Below the pieces are notes generated by a model. That model saw nothing but the letters and a program-made list of their open reading frames with translations, did no database searches and was not told the origin of the DNA. The translations under genes were made by a program, and so were the position numbers. From NCBI GenBank assembly GCA_018671205.1, contig JABHIC010000378.1, forward strand, positions 1-20,917: DNA of 20,917 nt, read 5' to 3'. Source of the stretch: Gammaproteobacteria bacterium (lineage in GTDB: Bacteria > Pseudomonadota > Gammaproteobacteria > GCF-002020875). This document shows positions 15,401 to 20,917 of the stretch, in pieces; the stretch's first letter is position 1, and each line of letters opens with the position of its first letter.

Positions 15401-16158
15401 CTAGCGCCCGGAAAGGGGGGGAGACGCTCTCGCTACAGCTACTGGAGACCCCGGAACAGGCCCATGAACAGAATATCCGGGGAGTTACCACACTGTTTCT
15501 GCAAGAGCAGCAGACCACCCTTCAGAAAACAGTAAAAGAGCAGATTGACCAGCAGAAGCTCTGTCTCCACTACCTCTCCATCGGACGCTGTGAGACACTG
15601 CTCCAGGAGCTGCTTCGGGTAACGGTACAACAGCTACTCTTTCAACAACCGGAGATACCCAGAGAGCGGGAGGAGTACCAGCATCGATGCCAGCAGGTAG
15701 AGCGCCTGCTGGCTGCTCAGCTACAGAAAAATGGCAAGCTGGTTGGGGAGATTCTAAAACGCTACCACACCCTCTCACGTCAACTAAAAGGGAGTCTCTC
15801 ACCAGCGCACTTGATGACCTACAGCAAGATCAAATCTCACCTGGAGTCTCTGGTCTACCCCCATTTTCTACAACAGACCCCACAAGTGTGGCTGGAAGAG
15901 CTGCCGCGCTATCTTCAGGCCATTGAGAAGCGACTCGATAAGCTTAGCCACAATCCACAAAATGATCGTCAGAGGGCACAGCAGATCGCCCCATTCTGGG
16001 ATCCACTGGAGAAGCGGATCAACGACCACTCTTCTGCAGAGTTTATCGAGTTTCGCTGGCTACTGGAGGAGTTTCGGGTCTCACTTTTTGCCCAGGAGCT
16101 AGGGACAAAAAAACCGGTCTCTGCAGACCGGCTCAAAAAATTGTGGCGTAAGCTATGA
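12424..16158 (+). CDS. hrpA: ATP-dependent RNA helicase HrpA (DEAH box)
   Basis: The 1244-residue DEAH/RHA helicase shows motif I 'GETGSGKTT' (35-43), 'DEAH' (132-135), motif III 'SAT' (164-166) and motif VI 'QRKGRCGR' (338-345). HA2/OB-fold regions and the long HrpA C-terminal region (DUF3418 type) follow; a proline/threonine-rich linker occurs near 940-960. In E. coli HrpA acts on mRNA processing and helps rescue stalled or collided ribosomes. It is slightly shorter than E. coli HrpA (about 1300 residues), mainly because the helicase core begins almost at once. GTG (12424) and ATG (12427) are adjacent and equally possible starts. The 3' end contains, antisense, the terminator hairpin of the convergent gene and lies 16 bases from that gene's stop. 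Confidence 0.95.
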   Translation: MMLQSIEFDPLLPINQRRKEIAKSIQENQVTILCGETGSGKTTQLPKICLSIGRGEKLRIGHTQPRRIAARAVATRIAEELKSTLGGLVGFKIRFNDQSQKSSRIKLMTDGILLAETQSDPLLRQYDTIIIDEAHERSLNIDFLLGYLRQILPKRPDLKLIITSATIDPERFSRHFNDAPILEVSGRTYPVELRYRPLEVVEGGEQRNQRQDRTQQLHQSILEAVHELGREGAGDILLFLSGEREIREVGEFLTKAKLPQTELLPLFSRLSAKEQNRIFANHSGRHIILSTNVAETSLTVPGIRYVIDTGTARISRYSHRTGIQRLPIEKISQAAADQRKGRCGRVSDGICIRLYSEEDFISRSPFTDPEILRTHLAPVILQMAALKLGQPDQFPFIDPPDLRLIRDGFRTLHELGAVRKNHTITPLGKQVARFPVDPQIARMLLAAERESCLQEMLIIAAALTIQDPRERPLDAQQAADQKHEPFVNEQSDFLFFLNLWNFYQEQKQKLSNSQLRKLCKTNFLSWMRMREWREVHTQLTQLTREMRLKINNQPADYGMIHRALLAGLLSHIATVSSEKHLYNAARGVQMKIWPGSGQFRSNPKWIVAAEKVETSQLYARTVARIDPQWLERIGKHLLKRSYAEPHWEKRRGQVAAFETVTLYGLAIVARRRTNFGPIDPLESRKIFIRFALVEGELNTQGNFLNRNRKQIEAVESLEAKSRRRDILADDETLYDFYDQLIPEGVYSGPTFEKWRKQAEQETPSILYLTEETLMQHGAEEVRDGNQFPDHLTVGRAKLPLSYHFEPESESDGVTLTLPAELLAQMQAETFEWLVPGLLRERVVAMLRALPKSWRRNFVPAPDFADALLPSLKPETGALGAQLSAHLRQMTGVTLPEGIWKTVTLPDHLTMRFQVLAVDGTIQQSGRALRQLQESTPATPTATRPASSRQQTSPPPAHPLERQQITQWDFGTLPESVEVERHGIVITLHPALVSSARKGGETLSLQLLETPEQAHEQNIRGVTTLFLQEQQTTLQKTVKEQIDQQKLCLHYLSIGRCETLLQELLRVTVQQLLFQQPEIPREREEYQHRCQQVERLLAAQLQKNGKLVGEILKRYHTLSRQLKGSLSPAHLMTYSKIKSHLESLVYPHFLQQTPQVWLEELPRYLQAIEKRLDKLSHNPQNDRQRAQQIAPFWDPLEKRINDHSSAEFIEFRWLLEEFRVSLFAQELGTKKPVSADRLKKLWRKL
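16107..16131 (-). terminator. Rho-independent terminator of the 72-residue gene, located inside the hrpA 3' end
   Basis: CCGGTCT (16114-16120) and AGACCGG (16125-16131) form a perfect 7-bp GC-rich stem with a CTGC loop. On the minus strand the stem is followed at once by seven T (plus-strand A-run 16107-16113). It lies 44 bases past the stop of the minus-strand 72-residue gene and wholly within hrpA codons for 'KKPVSADRLKK'. A second A-run follows on the plus strand (16135-16140), so the minus-strand direction is the one with a U-tract. Confidence 0.75.
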
Positions 16159-16174
16159 CCCTAGTGAATAACCA

Positions 16175-16393
16175 CTAATCATCGCCCCATGGCTCGGCCT
16201 CACGTTCGGTGGTAAGCAGCTTTGCACCCGCCTGTTCACTGGCTGCAAAGATAATTTTCACCTGGTAGTTGTCTGACACGGTCAGTGCTTTACGTAATGA
16301 TCGGGCCCTACTCCGGGCATCACGATATTTCTCATGAGACTCAATCAACTCTACCTTGCGGCTGGGAAACATCTTGAACAGATAGTAATTCAT
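16175..16393 (-). CDS. Small protein of unknown function
   Basis: The 72-residue protein begins 'MNYYLFKMFPSRKVELI' and continues with a basic helical part rich in Arg/Ala ('KYRDARSRARSLRKAL'). It then has 'NYQVKIIFAASEQAGAKLL' and an acidic tail ('EAEPWGDD'). I have the impression of a small conserved protein found in other gammaproteobacteria, but cannot name a family. No signal peptide or membrane segment is seen. AGAGGT lies 8 bases before the ATG. It is convergent with hrpA and has its own terminator inside hrpA. Upstream lies a 152-base gap and then the adenylate kinase-like gene on the same strand. Confidence 0.65.
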   Translation of the reverse strand: MNYYLFKMFPSRKVELIESHEKYRDARSRARSLRKALTVSDNYQVKIIFAASEQAGAKLLTTEREAEPWGDD

Positions 16394-16501
16394 TGTAGGG
16401 TACCTCTAAAACTTCGTACTTTTCAGCGGATCGCCAACAGGCACCGCACGGGGCTGGCATAGCCATCAGTGAAAAGACCAAAAACCGGGGAACCTCTGAA
16501 C

Positions 16502-16531
16502 AAGCCGTGCGCAACTGCTTCACGCAGGCTT
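16502..16531 (-). terminator. Hairpin just after the adenylate kinase-like gene
   Basis: AAGCC (16502-16506) pairs with GGCTT (16527-16531), and TGCG (16508-16511) with CGCA (16523-16526), leaving one bulged base and an 11-base loop. It lies 15 bases downstream of the minus-strand stop at 16546. No T-run follows at once on the minus strand (TTTTT occurs about 20 bases on), so it may be an mRNA 3' end structure or a remnant of a repeat rather than a classic terminator. Confidence 0.4.
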
Positions 16532-16545
16532 ATATCAGTGGCTCC

Positions 16546-17661
16546 CTAACTATTTTTCCTTTTAGTTACCTTCTTCGGGGCTGCCTTTTTAGGGGCGACC
16601 CTCTTCAAGGCCACCTTCTTCGGAGCCACCTTTTTGGAGGCTGCCTTCTTCGTAGCCGCCTTCTTGGGAGCTGCCTTCTTCGTAGCCGCCTTCTTGGGAG
16701 CCGCCTTCTTCGGGGCTGCTTTCTTAGGAGCCGCCTTCTTCGGGGCTGCCTTCTTGGAAACCGATTTCTTCGACGTATCTCTCTTATTAGCAGCTTCCTG
16801 CTTTGTCGCGGCTACCTTTTTCTTGCCCCCCTTCTTCTTGTCCCCTTTTACCTTGTCACTTTTCAACTTGTCACTTTTTACCTTGTTGCCACCTTTTACC
16901 TTGCCCCCCTTCTTTCCGGACTTTTTCTTCTTGGATGCCGTACCCTTCTTTTTCTTGTCCACCGCTGCTCCCCCCTCCTGTTGAATAGAACTCGGTTGTG
17001 TCTTAGGTGCTGCATTTTTCAACCGATCCGCCGCCTTCTGGACCACTTTATAGACACGATCCGACTCAAAATTTCCCTCCACAATCACAATTCGTGCCTG
17101 ACAATAGGCCACCAAAGGCTTCTCAATCGCCTCATATTCCCGAAGTCGCCGACTGATCTTCTCCTCACGGTCATCAACCCGGCTGTGAAGACGTCCCCCA
17201 CAGTAGTCACAAATTCTTTCGACAATAGGGGGGTTGGTGTAGATATTGAACTGGGCACCACACTCACGACAACTTCTCTGTCCTGTCATCGCCTCCATAA
17301 ACTCATCATAGTCATACTTCAGCAGAACAACCCCGGCAAAAGCGTGTCCCTGCCTCAATAGAAATGCATCGATCCCCTTGGCCTGTACATCATTTTTGGG
17401 GCCACCCTCCAGAACAAACCCTGCCGCGACATCCTCTTCCGCAAGTCGGCTCAACAATACCTGCAAAACCAGGTCATCATGCACCTGACGCTTCCCCTTT
17501 TGCCCCTTCTGAATGTCTGCTCCAAGCGTAGAGCCACTATCGACCTCCTCTTTCAACAGTGTCCCGATGGAGACCACAGGGACTCCATACTTCTCTGACA
17601 ACCGCTGCGCATACTCCTCTTTTCCTGACCCTCTGGGGCCAAGTAGTGCTATTCGTACCAT
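16546..17661 (-). CDS. adk: Adenylate kinase-like protein with histone H1-like lysine-rich tail
   Basis: Of 371 residues, 1-215 follow the adenylate kinase fold, which interconverts ATP + AMP and 2 ADP. A P-loop 'GPRGSGKEEYA' (8-18), an NMP-binding region, and a zinc-binding LID with C131-x2-C134 and C151-x2-C154 are visible, then 'RVDDREEKISRRLREY' (161-176). Several usual residues differ: the canonical 'GKGTQ' is 'GKEEY', the Arg of 'DMLR' is replaced in 'GTLLKEEV', and 'DGFPR' is 'EGGPK'. Activity may be reduced or altered. Residues 217-371 form a highly basic tail: a Lys/Gly/Asp block (236-282), then AAPKK-type pentapeptides (303-365), like bacterial histone H1-like proteins. The gene is divergent from the PPi-phosphofructokinase operon. 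Confidence 0.85.
   Translation of the reverse strand: MVRIALLGPRGSGKEEYAQRLSEKYGVPVVSIGTLLKEEVDSGSTLGADIQKGQKGKRQVHDDLVLQVLLSRLAEEDVAAGFVLEGGPKNDVQAKGIDAFLLRQGHAFAGVVLLKYDYDEFMEAMTGQRSCRECGAQFNIYTNPPIVERICDYCGGRLHSRVDDREEKISRRLREYEAIEKPLVAYCQARIVIVEGNFESDRVYKVVQKAADRLKNAAPKTQPSSIQQEGGAAVDKKKKGTASKKKKSGKKGGKVKGGNKVKSDKLKSDKVKGDKKKGGKKKVAATKQEAANKRDTSKKSVSKKAAPKKAAPKKAAPKKAAPKKAATKKAAPKKAATKKAASKKVAPKKVALKRVAPKKAAPKKVTKRKNS
16567..16755 (-). repeat. 15-bp tandem repeat tract encoding AAPKK pentapeptides
   Basis: The DNA repeats a 15-base unit (on the plus strand, close to GCCGCCTTCTTCGGG/GGAGCC variants) about a dozen times, coding for K-K-A-A-P and its variants KKAAT, KKVAP and KRVAP. Units are imperfect toward the 3' end. 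Such tracts change length easily by slippage. Confidence 0.8.
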
Positions 17662-17766
17662 TTTCTCTACATTATCTCTAAAGCTATCATGTCATTTCCA
17701 GTAGTTATACCTAAGCTGTACTCTGTCCTGATCTTGATTTTTTATAATTCAATTGGTGTTGTTTAT

Positions 17767-17795
17767 TTGTTACTTAGGTGACTTTTCTGTATAAA
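17767..17795 (+). promoter_or_regulatory. Sigma70-like promoter in the divergent AT-rich region
   Basis: TTGTTA (17767-17772), a 17-base spacer and TATAAA (17790-17795) match the sigma70 consensus at 4/6 and 5/6 positions with ideal spacing. It points toward the 115-residue gene (start 17914) and the phosphofructokinase operon, leaving a leader of about 110 bases. The rest of 17662-17913 is AT-rich with no other gene seen. Confidence 0.5.
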
Positions 17796-17913
17796 TCTCA
17801 GCCACCTCTCCATTCTCACCAACCACACGTACTATTCTCAACCACTATATATTCAGTTTACTGCAAAATGTCAATAATTTTATCCCGCTCAGCTCGATTT
17901 TCTGCATCGCACA

Positions 17914-18261
17914 ATGCCAAAAAAATCAGAAATTTCTGACCTCTCAGCCACTGATATATCGACGGTTGAGCAGACGCTGAAAGAGCGCTTCCAGCACCCT
18001 GTCCCTGTTGAGCTGGGGGATGCCGAGATTCGTCTCCACCCGGATGACCGGGAATTGGCGACCTGCCCTCTGATCTATTGGGAGTCTCCCGAGGATGAGT
18101 CCAAGTTTTTTATTACCAAGACCGGAGTGAATGAGTTTCGCTGTCAATTTTTCTATCGCGGATATCAACAGTACGGTACGAATAGAGAAAAATATGACAG
18201 CATTGGAGATTGTGCCATCGCCATGCTTCAGGTTCATAGTGAGCATGAGGCCAAAAAATGA
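17914..18261 (+). CDS. Hypothetical protein heading the PPi-phosphofructokinase operon
   Basis: The 115-residue protein is not one I recognise. It starts 'MPKKSEISDLSATDISTVEQTL', then has 'HPVPVELGDAEIRLHPDDREL', 'CPLIYWESPEDESKFFITKTG' and 'EFRCQFFYRGYQQYGTNREKYDS', and ends charged. It looks like a small soluble alpha/beta protein with many aromatic residues; no signal peptide, membrane segment or metal-binding motif is evident. The ATG has no clear Shine-Dalgarno sequence. It precedes the phosphofructokinase by 85 bases on the same strand, so it is probably in the same transcription unit. A role in that pathway is only a guess from position. Confidence 0.65.
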   Translation: MPKKSEISDLSATDISTVEQTLKERFQHPVPVELGDAEIRLHPDDRELATCPLIYWESPEDESKFFITKTGVNEFRCQFFYRGYQQYGTNREKYDSIGDCAIAMLQVHSEHEAKK

Positions 18262-18346
18262 GAACAATGAGAGAAGAGATAAAAGAAAATTTAAGCTACT
18301 AATTCGCTCGATTTATGACTATCACTTAACAGCAAGGAGTAAATGA

Positions 18347-19603
18347 ATGTCTGTGAAAAATGCATTCTATGCACAATCTGGCGGGGTAACCGCCGTCATC
18401 AATGCGTCCGCCTGCGGCGTTATTGAGACCGCCCGTAAACATGGCGACAAGATTGGGACCGTTTATGCCGGTCGCAACGGTATCATCGGCGCACTGACAG
18501 AGGAGCTAATTGACACCTCTAAAGAGTCTGACGAAAATATCGCAGCACTCAAGACAACCCCTTCGGGTGGCTTCGGCTCCTGTCGCTTCAAGCTAAAAAG
18601 TCTGGAAGACAACCGACGTGAGTATGAGCGGCTGATCGAGGTCTTTAAGGCCCATAATATCGGCTATTTCTTCTACAACGGTGGGGGGGACTCTGCGGAT
18701 ACCTGCTATAAGGTCTCCCAGCTCTCCGAGAAGATGGGGTTCCCGGTTCAGGCCATCCACGTACCCAAGACTGTTGATAACGATCTGCCAATCACAGATA
18801 ACTGTCCCGGCTTCGGCTCTGTCGCCAAATATATCGCGGTCTCTACCCTGGAGGCCTCTTATGATGTGCGCTCGATGGCCGCCACCTCGACCAAGATCTT
18901 TGTGATTGAGGTCATGGGTCGTCACGCAGGCTGGATTGCTGCTGCCGGTGCCCTGGTTGAGGATTACGGCATTCCTGTTGTCACCCTCTTCCCTGAGGTT
19001 GAGTTTAATCAGGAGAAGTTCCTCGCCGTTGTGGATGCGAAGGTAAAAGAGCACGGCTACTGCTCCATCGTCGTCTCCGAGGGGGCACATTGGCCAGATG
19101 GTAAGTTCCTTGCTGAACAGGGGACACGCGACTCTTTCGGTCACGCCCAACTGGGAGGTGCCGCTCCGGTCGTTGCCAACATCATCAAGGATGCCCTCGG
19201 TTACAAGTTCCACTGGGCCGTTGCTGACTATCTGCAACGTGCTGCCCGCCACCTCGCCTCCGAGTCTGATGTCGAACAGGCCTTTGCACTGGGCGAGGCC
19301 GCCGTCAACTATGCGCTGGAGGGGGATAACTCCATCATGCCAACGGTTGTACGTCTATCAAGCAACCCCTACCAGTGGGAGATCGGCAAAGCCCCTCTCT
19401 CTGAGGTTGCTAACGTCGAGAAAATGATGCCAATGGAGTTTATTTCGGAAGATGGCTTTGGTATTACCGATGGCTGTAAAGAGTATCTTTACCCTCTCAT
19501 CAAGGGAGAGTCCTACCCGGAGTATGATGACAACGGGATGCCCAAATATGTGACTCTGGATAATGTACCCGTTGACAAGAAACTCGAAATTTTTGAGATT
19601 TAA
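18347..19603 (+). CDS. pfp: Pyrophosphate-dependent 6-phosphofructokinase
   Basis: The 418-residue enzyme interconverts fructose-6-phosphate + PPi and fructose-1,6-bisphosphate + Pi. The phosphofructokinase fold is shown by 'SGGVTAVINASA' (11-22), 'NGGGDSADT' (111-119), 'PKTVDNDLP' (140-148) with catalytic D144, and 'MGRHAGW' (190-196). The Asp in 'GGGDS' (D115) and the Lys in 'PKTVDND' (K141) are the two marks of PPi use; ATP enzymes have Gly at both places. The residue before D115, usually Asp or Asn, is Gly114. AAGGAGT lies 6 bases before the ATG. HppA follows 62 bases downstream, so PPi made by one can be used or pumped by the other. In autotrophic gammaproteobacteria this enzyme is thought to serve the Calvin cycle as well as glycolysis. 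Confidence 0.95.
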   Translation: MSVKNAFYAQSGGVTAVINASACGVIETARKHGDKIGTVYAGRNGIIGALTEELIDTSKESDENIAALKTTPSGGFGSCRFKLKSLEDNRREYERLIEVFKAHNIGYFFYNGGGDSADTCYKVSQLSEKMGFPVQAIHVPKTVDNDLPITDNCPGFGSVAKYIAVSTLEASYDVRSMAATSTKIFVIEVMGRHAGWIAAAGALVEDYGIPVVTLFPEVEFNQEKFLAVVDAKVKEHGYCSIVVSEGAHWPDGKFLAEQGTRDSFGHAQLGGAAPVVANIIKDALGYKFHWAVADYLQRAARHLASESDVEQAFALGEAAVNYALEGDNSIMPTVVRLSSNPYQWEIGKAPLSEVANVEKMMPMEFISEDGFGITDGCKEYLYPLIKGESYPEYDDNGMPKYVTLDNVPVDKKLEIFEI

Positions 19604-19616
19604 TCCACCCACCACG

Positions 19617-19636
19617 GGGCTACAGGGATGTAGTCC
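19617..19636 (+). terminator. Intercistronic hairpin between pfp and hppA
   Basis: GGGCTACA (19617-19624) and TGTAGTCC (19629-19636) form an 8-bp stem (one G-T pair) with a GGGA loop. TGCTTTATTATCTTTTA follows. It lies in the 62-base gap between the pfp stop and the hppA start. A partial terminator, processing site or stabilising structure that sets the relative expression of the two genes is possible. Confidence 0.45.
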
Positions 19637-19665
19637 TGCTTTATTATCTTTTATAGGAGATCTTG

Positions 19666-20917
19666 ATGCCTAACGAACTTTTGTTCTCACTGATTGCAGG
19701 TTTTGCCGCAATCGCCTACGGTTATCTATCCATTCAATGGATCAATGCCAAATCCTCCGGTAATGAGCGGATGCAAGAGATTGCCGCCGCGATACAACAG
19801 GGAGCGCAAGCCTACCTGACCCGCCAATACACAGCGATCAGCTACGTAGGTATTGCTCTCTTTCTGGTCATTGGCTTCGCCCTTGAGTGGACAACAGCGA
19901 TTGGTTTTGCAATCGGTGCAATCTTCTCCGGCGCAGCAGGCTTTATCGGGATGAATATCTCGGTTCGCTCCAACTCAAGAACTGCTGAGGCGGCGAACCA
20001 TGGTATCAATGCCGCCTTCCAGGTCGCCTTCCGTGGCGGTGCAATCACCGGAATGCTGGTGGTTGGTCTGGGTATTTTGGGAGTTGCCGGTTACTACACG
20101 ATACTGAGTATGTCTGGTATGGCTACGGCTGATGTCCTGCATGCACTGGTTGGGCTGGCCTTTGGTGGCTCGCTGATCTCCATCTTTGCCCGTCTCGGTG
20201 GTGGTATCTTCACCAAGGGTGCCGATGTAGGCGCTGATATCGTCGGCAAGGTTGAGGCTGGAATCCCTGAGGATGACCCCCGCAACCCTGCAGTTATCGC
20301 CGATAATGTAGGAGATAATGTAGGGGACTGTGCCGGTATGGCTGCTGACCTGTTTGAGACCTATGCCGTGACCACGGTAGCGACTATGCTGCTGGGTATG
20401 CTGATGGTGGAGAACAATGACGCCGCAATCCTCTACCCACTGGTACTGGGAGGGATCTCCATTATCGCCTCTATCGTCGGCACCTACTTTGTCAAGGTTG
20501 CAGATGGTGGCAAGATTATGGGAGCGCTCTATCGGGGACTCGCGGTTGCCGGTGCGATTGCTGCACTACTCTTCTATCCGGTCACTAATATGATGTTTGG
20601 GGAGAGCCTGAACATCAGTGGTACCGAGGTGGCCTCGTTCGATATCTACCTTGCTGCCCTGATTGGACTGGTCCTCACTGCGGCCATGGTGGTCATCACC
20701 GAGTACTATACCGCTACCGAGTATGGTCCTGTACGCAATATTGCTGAGGCCTCAACGACGGGTGACGGTACCAATGTAATCGCTGGGCTGGGGGTTTCGA
20801 TGAAATCCACTGCAGCACCTGTGATGGCGGTATGTGCCTCTATCTACGGCGCTCACGAGCTGGCGGGGCTGTATGGTATTGCCATTGCCGCAACCTCCAT
20901 GCTCTCCATGACCGGTA
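19666..20917 (+). CDS. hppA: Proton-translocating membrane pyrophosphatase HppA (3' end beyond window)
   Basis: About 417 residues are present; the family has roughly 660-700, so the C-terminal third is missing. The enzyme is an integral membrane pump that couples PPi hydrolysis (or its reversal) to ion transport. The frame starts at ATG 19666 with AGGAG six bases upstream and stays open to the window edge. Visible landmarks are 'GGGIFTKGADVGADIVGKVE' ending at residue 197 (PPi/Mg binding), 'DNVGDNVGDCAGMAADLFE' (213-231), 'EYYTATEYGPVRNIAEAS' and 'TGDGTNVIAGLGVSMKSTA'. Several hydrophobic segments are obvious, beginning at residues 5-20. The position that separates K+-dependent from K+-independent enzymes lies beyond the window. 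It follows pfp in the same operon. Confidence 0.95.
   Translation, partial: MPNELLFSLIAGFAAIAYGYLSIQWINAKSSGNERMQEIAAAIQQGAQAYLTRQYTAISYVGIALFLVIGFALEWTTAIGFAIGAIFSGAAGFIGMNISVRSNSRTAEAANHGINAAFQVAFRGGAITGMLVVGLGILGVAGYYTILSMSGMATADVLHALVGLAFGGSLISIFARLGGGIFTKGADVGADIVGKVEAGIPEDDPRNPAVIADNVGDNVGDCAGMAADLFETYAVTTVATMLLGMLMVENNDAAILYPLVLGGISIIASIVGTYFVKVADGGKIMGALYRGLAVAGAIAALLFYPVTNMMFGESLNISGTEVASFDIYLAALIGLVLTAAMVVITEYYTATEYGPVRNIAEASTTGDGTNVIAGLGVSMKSTAAPVMAVCASIYGAHELAGLYGIAIAATSMLSMTG

Noticed and set aside
16567..16755. Direct repeats that might look like a CRISPR array
   Set aside because: The units are contiguous 15-base coding repeats with no spacers, in frame as AAPKK pentapeptides.
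16507..17361. Long plus-strand open frame of 284 codons, rich in Leu/Arg repeats, opposite the adenylate kinase-like gene
   Set aside because: It is the mirror image of the lysine-rich repeat tail, which keeps several frames open. The minus strand encodes a recognisable protein with zinc LID motifs.
18593..19252. 219-codon minus-strand open frame opposite phosphofructokinase
   Set aside because: It shows no recognisable motif and lies wholly within a clear pfp gene; typical antisense shadow.

Overview
The window looks like a chromosomal segment of a gammaproteobacterium, probably of the sulfur-oxidising, autotrophic kind. The clearest pointer is the right end, where a degenerate adenylate kinase gene stands divergent to a pyrophosphate-dependent phosphofructokinase followed by a proton-pumping pyrophosphatase. 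That neighbourhood is known from chemoautotrophic gammaproteobacteria and their symbionts. The taxonomic call is an inference from gene content; no rRNA is present.

Layout. (1) 1-108 is the 3' end of a probable transposase. (2) 198-2997 (+) is a gluconate/pentose-phosphate trio: SMP-30 type lactonase, 6-phosphogluconate dehydrogenase and gluconokinase. (3) 2966-10314 (-) is a tightly packed seven-gene operon, transcribed right to left: CMP-sugar cytidylyltransferase (PseF/NeuA family), glycosyltransferase 2, a radical SAM protein with an extra C-terminal Rossmann-like domain, a FabG-type reductase, an acyl carrier protein, an acyl-AMP ligase, and a PseG-type UDP-sugar hydrolase fused to a GNAT-like domain. 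It resembles flagellin or surface nonulosonic-acid glycosylation islands, but with a self-contained acyl-activation set and without the synthase (PseI/NeuB) or the early sugar-nucleotide enzymes. (4) 10452-11473 (-) is tsaD, broken by one extra copy of a 5-bp repeat, preceded by a small secreted protein. (5) 12078-16158 (+) is a small double zinc-ribbon protein and the RNA helicase HrpA. (6) 16175-17661 (-) is a small conserved-looking protein and an adenylate kinase-like protein with a 155-residue lysine/alanine/proline tail resembling histone H1. (7) 17914-20917 (+) is an unknown 115-residue protein, PPi-dependent phosphofructokinase, and HppA (cut by the window edge).

How the genes work together. 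The trio in (2) would turn gluconolactone into gluconate, 6-phosphogluconate and then ribulose-5-phosphate. The operon in (3) would make an N-acylated, CMP-activated nonulosonate-like sugar and transfer it; the ACP, ligase and reductase could supply an unusual acyl group such as hydroxyacyl. The module in (6)/(7) links AMP/ADP balance and pyrophosphate to glycolysis/Calvin-cycle sugar phosphates and to proton pumping.

No tRNA, rRNA, CRISPR array, prophage or complete insertion sequence was seen. No gene-free stretch exceeds 300 bases; the longest is 17662-17913, AT-rich and divergent, holding one good sigma70-like promoter.
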